Shown here in pieces: positions 41,848-49,848 of a DNA stretch of 64,000 nucleotides (positions are counted from its first letter, which is position 1; every line of letters starts with the position of its first letter). A program made the translations under genes and the position numbers. The notes under the pieces are model-generated. The model searched no databases. It saw only the letters and a list, made by a program, of their open reading frames with translations, and was not told the DNA's origin. Origin of the DNA: an uncultured Fibrobacter sp. (GTDB taxonomy: Bacteria > Fibrobacterota > Fibrobacteria > Fibrobacterales > Fibrobacteraceae); contig CAKUWY010000016.1 of the NCBI GenBank assembly GCA_934699585.1, forward strand, positions 1-64,000, written 5' to 3'.

Positions 41848-42429
41848 CTAGCGGATAAAGTTCGTGAAGATTTTCTTTTCGGCAACGGGTTGCTCTACAC
41901 CCGCCTTCTTGCCCGCTTCGATGCTCTTCAGGATCCACGCCATGTTGCGGCCCAGTTCCTTCATAATCTGCACGCCTTCCTCGTCCTTCAGCACATCTTC
42001 GGGACTAGAACCGTGAACCATGTTCCAGTAGCGCGACGCCACCATGGGTTGCTGCGCAAATGCCGGATACTTGTTCAGCGCATCAAGCGTAGCGCTGGTC
42101 CCTGCGCGGCGGGCAGAAGCAACTGTTGCAGCGGGCTTAAAGAGCAGTTCCGCTTCGGCAATGCCGTAAAGCCTGTCCAAGAACATCAGCATCTCGCCGC
42201 TGGGGGAAGCATAATACACCGGAGAGCCGTAAACGACGGCGTCGGCAGTTTTTAAGATTTCCTTGGCTTCGTGAACCACGGCGTCGGTTTCGCCCTTCAG
42301 CACGCGGCCACCCACAAAGAAAATTTCCGTCTCGATGCCAGCGGCCTTGAGTTCGCCAGCCACCAGGTTCAGCGCCGTATAAGTGCAGCTCTTTTCGCGA
42401 CGGCTACCATTGAATAAAACGACCTTCAT
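41848..42429 (-). CDS. NADPH-dependent FMN reductase-like flavoprotein (paralogue)
   Basis: 193 aa, differing from the 18806-19387 protein at only about 15 positions. MKVVLFNGSRREKSCTYTAL (FMN loop) and VVYGSPVYYASPSGEMLMFL. It follows merR by 41 bases and precedes the MBL gene with a one-base gap, so it is probably controlled by the MerR protein. Redox partner unknown. Confidence 0.8.
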   Translation of the reverse strand: MKVVLFNGSRREKSCTYTALNLVAGELKAAGIETEIFFVGGRVLKGETDAVVHEAKEILKTADAVVYGSPVYYASPSGEMLMFLDRLYGIAEAELLFKPAATVASARRAGTSATLDALNKYPAFAQQPMVASRYWNMVHGSSPEDVLKDEEGVQIMKELGRNMAWILKSIEAGKKAGVEQPVAEKKIFTNFIR

Positions 42430-42470
42430 GATTAATTCCTTTGTTATAAAAAAGTTTCTTTATTAAAAAT

Positions 42471-42917
42471 CTACTTGTCAAAATCGTCCGGGGATTCGAA
42501 CAACTTTTTCTTCAGATGTTTGAGTCGTCTTTCGTTGGCGGCAACATCCAGGTTCCCCACCCGAACGGCTTCCCGATACAGCAGTTCCTTGTAGCGAATC
42601 TTGTTCATGACCACCGTAAGGCGGGCCATTTCCTTTTCAAGAATCTTGCGGCGGTTTTCAAAAAGGGAAAGCCTTTGGGAAAGCGTAGAATCACCCTCGT
42701 TGAACCACTCGATATACTGGCGGATTTCCTTGATTTGCAGTCCCGAATCCTTGAGGCATTCGATCATGGTAAGCCAGCGAAGGTCTTCGTCGCTGTAGGC
42801 CCGTACGCCCGAGGCGTTCTTCTTGACAAAGGGAAGCAGGCCCTCTTTTTCATAGTAGCGCAGGGTATAGGCCGAAAGCCCTGTCTTCTTGACGACATCA
42901 CCTATGGAGTAACTCAT
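42471..42917 (-). CDS. MerR-family transcriptional regulator
   Basis: 148 aa from ATG 42917 (MSYSIGDVVKKTGLSAYTLR); the longer frame adds an implausible leader. Winged helix YYEKEGLLPFVKKNASGVRA, YSDEDLRWLTMIECLKDSGL, then a dimerisation coiled coil. No metal-binding cysteines are present, as in the AdhR/NmlR-like branch responding to electrophiles. Its dyad TTAGAGTTAACTCTAA lies in its own promoter region and again at larB. Divergent from the 43065 gene. Confidence 0.85.
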   Translation of the reverse strand: MSYSIGDVVKKTGLSAYTLRYYEKEGLLPFVKKNASGVRAYSDEDLRWLTMIECLKDSGLQIKEIRQYIEWFNEGDSTLSQRLSLFENRRKILEKEMARLTVVMNKIRYKELLYREAVRVGNLDVAANERRLKHLKKKLFESPDDFDK

Positions 42918-42955
42918 GTTTACAAAATATAAATATTTTCGTCCAAATGATAGAG

Positions 42956-42971
42956 TTAGAGTTAACTCTAA
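42956..42971. promoter_or_regulatory. MerR operator, merR promoter
   Basis: Perfect palindrome TTAGAGTTAACTCTAA. On the minus strand a TATCAT -10 follows it. The same dyad with two extra bases occurs in the larB promoter. Confidence 0.6.
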
Positions 42972-43003
42972 ACAAAATTTTTCAACTTTTTTCACAAGAA
43001 CCC

Positions 43004-43034
43004 AACACCTAGAGTGGGCTCTAGGTGTTATATT
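43004..43034 (+). promoter_or_regulatory. MerR-type operator-promoter of the 43065 operon
   Basis: 11-bp arms AACACCTAGAG and CTCTAGGTGTT around four bases (43004-43029), directly followed by TATATT (43029-43034). The inner CTAGAG/CTCTAG resembles the TAGAGT/ACTCTA dyads nearby. A poor -35 is expected for a MerR-activated promoter. Confidence 0.55.
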
Positions 43035-43064
43035 TCTTATAGAACATTTTCAAAAGGAGATTTT

Positions 43065-43466
43065 ATGTGCTGTTTTGTTGTGCCCATGGCCGAAGCGGTC
43101 GTCACCACCATCGCAACCCTCGTGTTGCAACAGACCGATAAGTCCAAAAGTGAATCCAGGAACCTCGAAACCGCGGTTTCTGGCGCTCCGCAACCCTTCT
43201 ATAAAAGCCTGCGCCTGCTTGCCCGTATGCTCTGGCTCGTGACTGGCGTCCTGATTATCGACCACGCCATGAACGGAGAACTCATGTGGAGTTATCCCTT
43301 CTTTACCGCTGCCACAAGCCCCGAAGGTGTTTCCGAGATGGTGCGGGAAATGTCCACGGTGGGCGTTGCCATGTCAGTTTTTATTACGGCAGTATGGGCG
43401 ATGATTATCGCACGCAAGTACAAGGCCCAATCCCTCGCCAAGGCCGAGGTCCACACCAACCACTAA
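43065..43466 (+). CDS. Small membrane protein, 133 aa
   Basis: ATG 43065 with SD AAGGAGA. MCCFVVPMAEAVVTTIATLV gives a first hydrophobic stretch, LLARMLWLVTGVLIIDHAM a second and VGVAMSVFITAVWAMIIARK a third. The N-terminal CC pair and two charged loops suggest a membrane partner of the Tat-signal DUF362 protein encoded next. No family recognised. Confidence 0.7.
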   Translation: MCCFVVPMAEAVVTTIATLVLQQTDKSKSESRNLETAVSGAPQPFYKSLRLLARMLWLVTGVLIIDHAMNGELMWSYPFFTAATSPEGVSEMVREMSTVGVAMSVFITAVWAMIIARKYKAQSLAKAEVHTNH

Positions 43467-43484
43467 CCACGAGCCACTACAAAT

Positions 43485-44489
43485 ATGGACAGAAGAGACT
43501 TTTTAAAAACCGCAGGCGCAGCAGCACTCGCTTCCGCCGTATTCACACCCGCTTTCGCGAAAGGGAAATCCATGGAACAGAAGGAACCCGGAAAGGACGT
43601 TTCCAACGTCTATTTCACCAAGGACCTGAGTGCCGCAGGCCTCATCAAGTTGTACAAGAAAATCAACGAGGGCATTACCGGACGCGTAGCCATCAAGCTC
43701 CACACCGGCGAAAAGAACGGCCCCAACATCCTGCCCCGGGAATGGGTCAAGGAATTCCAGGCACAGGTTCCCAACTCCAAGATTGTGGAGACCAACACCT
43801 GGTACGAAGGCGACCGATATACTACCGAACAACACCGCGAAACCCTCAAGGTGAACGGCTGGACCTTTTGCGACGTGGATATCATGGACGAAGACGGCGA
43901 AGTGATGCTCCCCGTAAAGGACGGCCTCATCTTCAAAGAAATGTCCATGGGCGCACATATCAAGAATTACGATTCCATGATCGTGCTGACGCATTTCAAG
44001 GGCCACACCATGGGCGGTTTCGGCGGTTCCATGAAGAACATCGCCATCGGTTGCGCGGGCGGACGCCTGGGCAAGAAGATGATTCACGAATACGTGAAGG
44101 GCGGCCCCACCAAGATGGAACCGGGCGGCACTGCAGGCTGGAAAACCAGCGGAGCCCTGTTCATGGAAACCATGGCCGATTCCGCGAAGGCCACCTGCGA
44201 CTTTTTCAAGGGCCACATCTGCTTTATCAACGTGCTGCGCCGCATGTCCGTGGACTGCGACTGCGCGGGCCTTTCTGCAGCGGAGCCCAAGTGCCGCGAC
44301 ATCGGAATTCTCGCCTCCACAGACATCGTGGCGGTGGACCAGGCCAGCGTTGACATGGTCTACAAGCTCCCGCCCAAGGAACTTCACGACCTCAAGGAAC
44401 GCATCGAGACACGCGAGGGCCTGCACCAGTTGCCCGCCATGGAAAAGCTGAAGATGGGTAACCGTAAATACAGGATTATCGAACTGTAG
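43485..44489 (+). CDS. Tat-exported DUF362 protein
   Basis: 334 aa. The N-terminus MDRRDFLKTAGAAALASAVF is a twin-arginine signal (RRDFLK). The DUF362 core includes VAIKLHTGEKNGPNILPREW, VLTHFKGHTMGGFGGSMKNI, AIGCAGGRLGKK and FINVLRRMSVDCDCAG, with a cluster of cysteines. No C-terminal ferredoxin domain is present, unlike many DUF362 proteins. Followed directly by tatA and tatC and then larBCE, suggesting a metal- or cofactor-loaded protein exported folded. Cofactor identity is inference. Confidence 0.8.
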   Translation: MDRRDFLKTAGAAALASAVFTPAFAKGKSMEQKEPGKDVSNVYFTKDLSAAGLIKLYKKINEGITGRVAIKLHTGEKNGPNILPREWVKEFQAQVPNSKIVETNTWYEGDRYTTEQHRETLKVNGWTFCDVDIMDEDGEVMLPVKDGLIFKEMSMGAHIKNYDSMIVLTHFKGHTMGGFGGSMKNIAIGCAGGRLGKKMIHEYVKGGPTKMEPGGTAGWKTSGALFMETMADSAKATCDFFKGHICFINVLRRMSVDCDCAGLSAAEPKCRDIGILASTDIVAVDQASVDMVYKLPPKELHDLKERIETREGLHQLPAMEKLKMGNRKYRIIEL

Positions 44490-44570
44490 CCTAGTTCGCG
44501 ATGGTGCCGTAGATAAATTCTCGTCACCGTCGCGGATTATGTTATATTTCTAGGAAAAGGCAGGTAAAAT

Positions 44571-44795
44571 ATGTCCCTTGGAATTCCAGAAATAATCCTG
44601 ATTGTGGTTGTGGTGCTCCTTTTGTTCGGGGCAAAGCGCATTCCTGAACTCGCACGTTCTTTGGGCAAGGCCCAGAACGAGTACAAGAAGGCGAAAGATG
44701 CCCTGAAGGAAGAAGCTGAAGACCTGCAGAAGACGGTGGAAAAAGCCGCCGATGCTTCGGCACGCTCAGCAACCGAAGAAGATAAGAAAGGCTAA
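44571..44795 (+). CDS. tatA: Sec-independent translocase subunit TatA
   Basis: 74 aa. One N-terminal membrane helix (PEIILIVVVVLLLFGAKRIP), the FG-KRIPE hinge, an amphipathic helix and a charged tail. Forms the Tat pore with TatC. Its stop overlaps the tatC start by one base. SD CAGG precedes ATG 44571. Placement after a Tat-substrate gene is notable. Confidence 0.92.
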   Translation: MSLGIPEIILIVVVVLLLFGAKRIPELARSLGKAQNEYKKAKDALKEEAEDLQKTVEKAADASARSATEEDKKG

Positions 44796-45706
44796 TGTCC
44801 TCCAAACAGGATCAAGAGGCTACGTTGATTTCGCACCTGGAAGCGCTCCGACGGGCGCTTTTGCGTTCTATTATCGCCCTTGCCATCGGCATTGTGCCCC
44901 TGTTCCTTGTTTCGCCCTACGTTCTGGACTGGTTCTGTAAGCAAATCGCCCTGCAGGGCGGCGTCACACTCCACTACTTTTCCCCGATGGAAGTGTTCCT
45001 GCTGCAGCTCAAGATTTCTGCTCTCCTGGACTGCGTGCTGTTTTCGCCCTACATCGCCTGGAACATGTGGCAGTTCGTGCTCCCCGCCCTATACGACAAC
45101 GAAAAGCGCTTCATCCGCTCCATCGTGGCCATGACCAGCGGGCTGTTTATCGCGGGCGTCGCCTTCTGCCTTGTCGTCTGCTTCCCGCTGATTGTACAGT
45201 TCGGCATGAGCTTTGCAAGCACGACATTGCAACCCGTATTCGGAGTCTCTAACCTGGTAACACTCGCGCTCTGGCTTTCGCTTGCGTTCGGATGCATGTT
45301 CCAGTTCCCGCTGGTGACCTACGCGCTTATCCGTGCGGGCATCGTGAATTACGAAACCGTCTGCAGCAAGCGCCCCTACGTGGTGGTGGCAATCCTTGTG
45401 CTGGCGGCCCTCCTCACGCCCCCCGATGTTGTAAGCCAGCTGTTGCTCGGAGTCCCGACGTACCTGCTCTTCGAAGCGGGTCTCCTGGCGGCCAGGCGTT
45501 ACAAGGGGCGCGCCTTGAAAGAAGTCCACCCAGAAAACGCCCCGAACATCGCGCCACGAGATTCAACCGCAACGGAATCAGAGCCCGCGCAGACTGATGC
45601 GACGAAAGCCGAAACTCCCGCGGCCGACGACATCGATTTTGCGGCACCTTCTTCCAAGTTCCAGGTCGGCACCGAAAAAGACGCCGACAAGTGGAAACCT
45701 TATTGA
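44795..45706 (+). CDS. tatC: Sec-independent translocase subunit TatC
   Basis: 303 aa. Six membrane helices; the family motif HLEALRRALLRSIIAL at the N-terminus and FSPMEVFLLQLKISALLDCV in the periplasmic loop. Recognises twin-arginine signals together with TatA. The C-terminal 50 residues (from about 245) form a polar, acidic tail beyond the usual TatC end. Translationally coupled to tatA. No tatB is visible, consistent with a minimal TatA/TatC system. Confidence 0.92.
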   Translation: MSSKQDQEATLISHLEALRRALLRSIIALAIGIVPLFLVSPYVLDWFCKQIALQGGVTLHYFSPMEVFLLQLKISALLDCVLFSPYIAWNMWQFVLPALYDNEKRFIRSIVAMTSGLFIAGVAFCLVVCFPLIVQFGMSFASTTLQPVFGVSNLVTLALWLSLAFGCMFQFPLVTYALIRAGIVNYETVCSKRPYVVVAILVLAALLTPPDVVSQLLLGVPTYLLFEAGLLAARRYKGRALKEVHPENAPNIAPRDSTATESEPAQTDATKAETPAADDIDFAAPSSKFQVGTEKDADKWKPY

Positions 45707-45723
45707 TTTTTAGAAAAATTCAT

Positions 45724-45754
45724 TTGCCTTAGAGTTAACTCTAAGTGATATATT
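45724..45754 (+). promoter_or_regulatory. larB promoter with MerR-type 19-bp spacer
   Basis: TTGCCT, 19-base spacer containing the 18-bp palindrome CTTAGAGTTAACTCTAAG (45728-45745), then TATATT (45749-45754), only six bases before ATG 45761. The predicted start of transcription is at or beside the start codon, so the larB message is probably leaderless. The geometry is diagnostic of MerR-family activation. Confidence 0.7.
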
Positions 45755-45760
45755 AGAAGT

Positions 45761-46489
45761 ATGAAAAAATTTGTCTCAAAAGATTCCTTTGAAGACCTCG
45801 GTTTTGCCAAACTGGACATGAGTCGCGAATCGCGCACAGGCACTTGCGAGGCCGTTTATTGCGCAGGTAAGACGTCGAAACAGCTCCTGAAAATTCTTAG
45901 AAAGTTCCGAGACAAAGGCTGCCGCGTGCTCGGGACCCGCTGCAGCAAGGAGCAGGCGGAATTCATCGCAAATGCAGGTGAGAAAACCTGCTACGACGAA
46001 CTTTCCCGGACGATTTCGCTGTCAGATGAAATGCATGCTAGTCGGAATCGCGGTCGCTCTGGCGGCAAGGCGGCGCAAACGGTTGCAAAACTCGGGTCCG
46101 TGGCTGTTTGTTGCGCAGGAACGGCGGACCTGCCTATCGCTGAAGAAGCCGCCAAGACGCTGGAATTTAATGGCGTGAAAGTCGTGCGCCAGTACGACGT
46201 AGGGATTGCGGGGCTGCACCGCCTACTTTCGAAGGTGGAAGAAATCCGCAAGGCTTCGGTGGTTATCGCCGTCGCCGGAATGGAAGGCGCGCTCCCCGGC
46301 GTGATTGCCGGACTCGTGAAAGCGCCCGTGATTGCCGTGCCCACATCGGTCGGGTACGGGGCATCCTTCGGCGGGATCAGCGCGCTGCTCACCATGCTCA
46401 ATACCTGCGCCGAGGGCGTGACGGTGGTAAATATCGATAACGGTTTCGGGGCGGCCATCGCCGCTTTCCGCATGCTACAAATAAACTGA
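45761..46489 (+). CDS. larB: Nickel-pincer cofactor biosynthesis protein LarB
   Basis: 242 aa. LarB carboxylates and hydrolyses the pyridinium ring of nicotinic acid adenine dinucleotide, the first step of the nickel-pincer nucleotide. PurE-like domain: VAVCCAGTADLPIAEEAAKT, VVIAVAGMEGALPGVIAGLV, VIAVPTSVGYGASFGGISAL. No SD; initiation is likely on a leaderless transcript. First of larB-larC-larE under the TAGAGT/ACTCTA operator. Confidence 0.88.
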   Translation: MKKFVSKDSFEDLGFAKLDMSRESRTGTCEAVYCAGKTSKQLLKILRKFRDKGCRVLGTRCSKEQAEFIANAGEKTCYDELSRTISLSDEMHASRNRGRSGGKAAQTVAKLGSVAVCCAGTADLPIAEEAAKTLEFNGVKVVRQYDVGIAGLHRLLSKVEEIRKASVVIAVAGMEGALPGVIAGLVKAPVIAVPTSVGYGASFGGISALLTMLNTCAEGVTVVNIDNGFGAAIAAFRMLQIN

Positions 46490-46509
46490 CTAAATCAAGA
46501 CGAATAACT

Positions 46510-46551
46510 TCACATTTCACATTCCACATTTCACACTTCACACTTCACACT
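46510..46551. repeat. Six tandem heptamers directly before larC
   Basis: TCACATT, TCACATT, CCACATT, TCACACT, TCACACT, TCACACT, then TTT and ATG. The array occupies the place of the ribosome-binding site, and no SD is present. Confidence 0.75.
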
Positions 46552-46554
46552 TTT

Positions 46555-47874
46555 ATGAAATATCTATATCTCGACGGCTCTTGCGGTATCAGCGGCGATA
46601 TGACGGTTGCCGCACTTCTGGAATTGGGAGCCTCCCGCGAAAAACTGGACGCGGCGATTGCGGGGCTCGGCCTAGAAGGCGTCCACGTTCATGTGGAGCG
46701 CGCGAGCAGCTATAGCATCGCGGGGCTTTCTTTTGCGGTGCATGTTCACGGTCACGATGCTGACCACGTGCATTCTCACGAAGAAGGGTATGTAGAGCAT
46801 TGTGAGACGAAAGACGATAGACGAAAGACGAAAGAATGTCATGAAGGTCATCATCATCATCACGAACACCGGCACTTGTCCGAGGTTTACGAGATTCTGG
46901 ACCGCGCAGCAAATGCAGGGGCAGTCACGCCCCGCGCCCTTGAAACCGCAAAAAAGATTTTTCGCATCATCGCCGAAGCCGAGGCAAAGGCTCACGGCGT
47001 GCTCGTAGAAGAAGTCCATTTCCACGAAGTGGGGGCCGTCGATTCCATCGTCGACATCTTGGCGGTCGCCGTCCTTGCCGATGACCTTGGCATAGAGAAC
47101 TGCATCGTTACAAGGCTCAACGAAGGTTCTGGTTTTGTAGAAACGCAACATGGCCAGTTGCCGATTCCCGTGCCTGCGGTAGCGCACATTGCAGAAGCGG
47201 CTGGCATCGCGCTTCACATCACCGAAACGAAGGGCGAAATGGTCACCCCAACGGGAGCGGGCATCGTGGCGGCCCTCCGAACAAGTGAAAGCCTCCCAGC
47301 AAGCTACAAAATCTTAAAATCGGGCATAGGTCTCGGCAAGCGCGATTTCGGGCGTGCGAACTTCTTGCGGGCACAAATCATCGAGGACTGCGCAAGCGAC
47401 AAAGGCGGCGACGCAACATCCAGTACCACGGGGTCCGCGGTTCTTGATTGCAATGTTTTCCAGCTCGAAGCGAACATCGACGATTCCACTCCCGAAGAAC
47501 TGGGCTACGCCATGGATAAAATCTTCGAGGCGGGGGCCCGCGATGTTCATTTTATCCCTTGCTACATGAAGAAAAACCGCATGGGCACTCTCCTGTGCGC
47601 CCTCGCCGACAGCGAGCACCTGGCCGCCGTAGAGAAAGCCATTTTCTTGCATACATCGACCGCCGGCGTGCGCCGTTTCCCCGTAGAACGCACCTGCATG
47701 GCCCGCAGCACCTTCGAAGTCGAAACGGAATTCGGCAAGGTTCGCGTCAAGAAGTCCGTTTTGGGCGACATCGAAAAAATCAAGCCCGAATTTGACGACC
47801 TGAAAGCATGGGCCGACAAGGCGGGCGTTCCCATCCGCGAAATCCAGAAAGCGGTCGAGAAGAAACTGCACTAA
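46555..47874 (+). CDS. larC: Nickel-pincer cofactor nickel insertase LarC (single frame)
   Basis: 439 aa. LarC inserts nickel into the pincer nucleotide using CTP. YLDGSCGISGDMTVAALLEL begins the family signature; VHFHEVGAVDSIVDILAVAV and ANIDDSTPEELGYAMDKIFE are conserved blocks. A histidine-rich segment (62-107, VHGHDADHVHSH then HEGHHHHHEHRH) probably stores nickel. Residues 84-94 come from a heptamer array also found in bioD. In Lactobacillus plantarum larC is split and joined by frameshifting; here it is one frame. Confidence 0.88.
   Translation: MKYLYLDGSCGISGDMTVAALLELGASREKLDAAIAGLGLEGVHVHVERASSYSIAGLSFAVHVHGHDADHVHSHEEGYVEHCETKDDRRKTKECHEGHHHHHEHRHLSEVYEILDRAANAGAVTPRALETAKKIFRIIAEAEAKAHGVLVEEVHFHEVGAVDSIVDILAVAVLADDLGIENCIVTRLNEGSGFVETQHGQLPIPVPAVAHIAEAAGIALHITETKGEMVTPTGAGIVAALRTSESLPASYKILKSGIGLGKRDFGRANFLRAQIIEDCASDKGGDATSSTTGSAVLDCNVFQLEANIDDSTPEELGYAMDKIFEAGARDVHFIPCYMKKNRMGTLLCALADSEHLAAVEKAIFLHTSTAGVRRFPVERTCMARSTFEVETEFGKVRVKKSVLGDIEKIKPEFDDLKAWADKAGVPIREIQKAVEKKLH
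46804..46835. repeat. Heptanucleotide repeat inside larC
   Basis: Four units of (G/A/T)AGACGA plus AAGA within the His-rich coding segment; matches the array in bioD (37322-37353) except at the two variable first bases. Confidence 0.7.
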
Positions 47875-47913
47875 AAGTGAATTGTCAAGCCGCAATTTTG
47901 TATTTTACTTTAC

Positions 47914-48723
47914 ATGGAAAGCTTGAGCCAAAAGTTTGAAAAACTGAAAAACCTCTTGCGCGAAATGGACCGCGTCGCCATCGCATTTTCTGCCGGCGTA
48001 GATTCCACGTTCCTTGCGAAAGTCGCCCACGACACGCTGAGCGACAACATAGTCGCCTACACAGTCCAGGCAGGCATGGTTCCCGAACGCGAAATCGCAT
48101 ATTCCCGAGTGTTCTGCAAGTTGCACGGAATCCCGCAGCAGCTGATAGAAGTTGACGAAATGCAGGTAGAAGGCTTTGCCGAAAACTCCAGGGAACGTTG
48201 CTACTTCTGCAAGCGCAACCTCTTTTCAAAAATTGCAGAACGCGCAAAGGCCGCAGGATTTTCAACCGTCTGCGAAGGCAGTAACGCCGACGACATTCAC
48301 GACTACCGCCCGGGAATGCGCGCCCTCCAGGAACTAGGCATCAGGAGCCCCCTCCTGGAATGCGAACTCACAAAAGCGGACATCCGCGAACTTTCGCGCC
48401 AACTGGATTTACCTACATGGGGCAAGCCTTCCTTCGCCTGCCTCGCAAGCCGGATCCCCTACGGAGAACCCATTTCCCGGGAAAAGCTTTCCATGGTCTC
48501 CAATGCGGAGCAACTGCTTTTTGAAATGGGCTTCAAGCAGTTCCGCGTGCGCCTGCATGGCAACCTTGCCCGCATCGAGGTGTTGCCGGAAGATTTCAAC
48601 AAGGTTCTAGAAAAGCGCGACCAGATTCTCGCAGCCTTCAAGAAAATCGGATTTACCTACATCTCGCTTGACCTGCAGGGCTTCCGCAGCGGCAGCCTGA
48701 ACGAGACTTTAGCTACAAAGTAA
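47914..48723 (+). CDS. larE: Nickel-pincer cofactor sulfur transferase LarE
   Basis: 269 aa. LarE adenylates the pincer precursor and transfers sulfur. PP-loop: FSAGVDSTFLA (26-31), with alanine where SGGxDS is usual. Cysteines in RCYFCKRN and KPSFACLASRIPYG match the region of the sacrificial cysteine or, in some homologues, of an iron-sulfur cluster. Follows larC by 39 bases. Terminator at 48741. No larA lies in the window. Confidence 0.85.
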   Translation: MESLSQKFEKLKNLLREMDRVAIAFSAGVDSTFLAKVAHDTLSDNIVAYTVQAGMVPEREIAYSRVFCKLHGIPQQLIEVDEMQVEGFAENSRERCYFCKRNLFSKIAERAKAAGFSTVCEGSNADDIHDYRPGMRALQELGIRSPLLECELTKADIRELSRQLDLPTWGKPSFACLASRIPYGEPISREKLSMVSNAEQLLFEMGFKQFRVRLHGNLARIEVLPEDFNKVLEKRDQILAAFKKIGFTYISLDLQGFRSGSLNETLATK

Positions 48724-48740
48724 TGAAAAATCGAAAGTAA

Positions 48741-48771
48741 AGCCCCCTCGTTTTTCCGAGGGAGCCTTTTT
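48741..48771. terminator. Bidirectional terminator after larE
   Basis: CCCTCG / CGAGGG stem with flanking GCC/GGAGCC pairing, followed by TTTTT. Separates larE (plus) from the convergent 48786 gene. Confidence 0.75.
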
Positions 48772-48785
48772 GACGATATGTCCGT

Positions 48786-49187
48786 TTATTTCACGAAAGC
48801 GGCGAGAAGTTTATGTGCCTCGTCGCCTTCGGCAAAACGGATTTCACCTACGGTATGGTACTCGAATCCCGAGAACTGCTGCAGGTGCAGTGCCGCAAAT
48901 TCGCGGTCCTGCGAATAGCAGAGATTCAGGCGGAAGTTCCCGTTGTCGCCTGTTTTCGGATGGCCATTTTTTTGAACGACCGCGTCCAGGGCGCTTGAAG
49001 AAGCTTCGACAATTTCCTTGACCTTTTGGCCCTCCGTAGGGCTGTAGTCCAGGCAAGTTCCCACTACGGGCGAATTCGTCCTGGTGTAGGTGACGTTGGT
49101 CTTGAAACCGAAAAACTTCTTTTCGGTCTTGATATAGGGCTTGTTGAAGACAGCTCTCGCCATCATCATTTTTGAAATGTTTTCCAT
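48786..49187 (-). CDS. Hypothetical protein, 133 aa
   Basis: MENISKMMMARAVFNKPYIK, FFGFKTNVTYTRTNSPVVGT, FRLNLCYSQDREFAALHLQQ. Soluble, mixed alpha/beta, no family recognised. Codon use resembles the neighbouring core genes, so it is probably real. Convergent with larE. Confidence 0.6.
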   Translation of the reverse strand: MENISKMMMARAVFNKPYIKTEKKFFGFKTNVTYTRTNSPVVGTCLDYSPTEGQKVKEIVEASSSALDAVVQKNGHPKTGDNGNFRLNLCYSQDREFAALHLQQFSGFEYHTVGEIRFAEGDEAHKLLAAFVK

Positions 49188-49280
49188 GTTCTTTCTCTTT
49201 TTTTTAAATGAATGTAATCGCGCACCCCGGCAGGGGCCGCGGCAATTTACATGTGACTGAGTATTCGGAGAAAGAACTTG

Positions 49281-49706
49281 CTAACAGAGCATTCGCTCTA
49301 GCGTATAAACGTAATACTCTTTGGATTTCTGATAAACTAGCGGCAAGGGGAAGCCGCAATGGATGCAAATAGTTGGCCGTGCGATCTTAGTCGGAAATGG
49401 CGTAGCCTGCTTGAACGTTGCCGAACTGCGTCCGCCATCCCCTTGAAGGCCGTTGCCGCGCGATGCACGCAAGGACACCTGCTGGCCCGACCTGCGTGTA
49501 AACTGCATGGCCTCGGCAGTCGATTCCCGCAACAGGAACAGCGGACTTTCGGCATGCACATTGTCGGCGGAGGCCTTGCCATATTCCGAAGCCCGCCCCA
49601 TTTCGGTTCCGTAATCGTAAACAAAAGAACCTTCGACAACGGCAGCAAGAATCGCGAACAACGCGACCGCAATCATCGAAGAAATATTTTCTTTTACGGA
49701 CCTCAT
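49281..49706 (-). CDS. Hypothetical small membrane protein
   Basis: Up to 141 aa; begins MRSVKENISSMIAVALFAIL with one hydrophobic segment and then a polar, arginine-rich remainder of low complexity. No SD at the ATG; a second in-frame ATG lies at 49676. No homologue recognised. The C-terminal half could be non-coding. Confidence 0.4.
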   Translation of the reverse strand: MRSVKENISSMIAVALFAILAAVVEGSFVYDYGTEMGRASEYGKASADNVHAESPLFLLRESTAEAMQFTRRSGQQVSLRASRGNGLQGDGGRSSATFKQATPFPTKIARPTICIHCGFPLPLVYQKSKEYYVYTLERMLC

Positions 49707-49848
49707 CGCTGAATAAGATAGAATTTTTTTGGGGAATAACTATCTTTGTTCCATATTTTGAACCGCGCCCTGCTGCCACCGGGTAACAGGGGAACACGCA
49801 TTCTTTATCGTTAGGTCTTTGAAGATAAAGATTCCTGGAGGTAAAGAA

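Noticed and set aside
42956..43034. CRISPR or tandem-repeat array
   Set aside because: The repeated dyads near merR are operator palindromes, too few and too divergent for an array; no CRISPR repeats were seen anywhere in the window.
49740..49848. Guanidine riboswitch before sugE
   Set aside because: Expected from the gene function, and hairpins are present, but I could not match the ykkC, mini-ykkC or ykkC-III landmarks. Not reported as a riboswitch.
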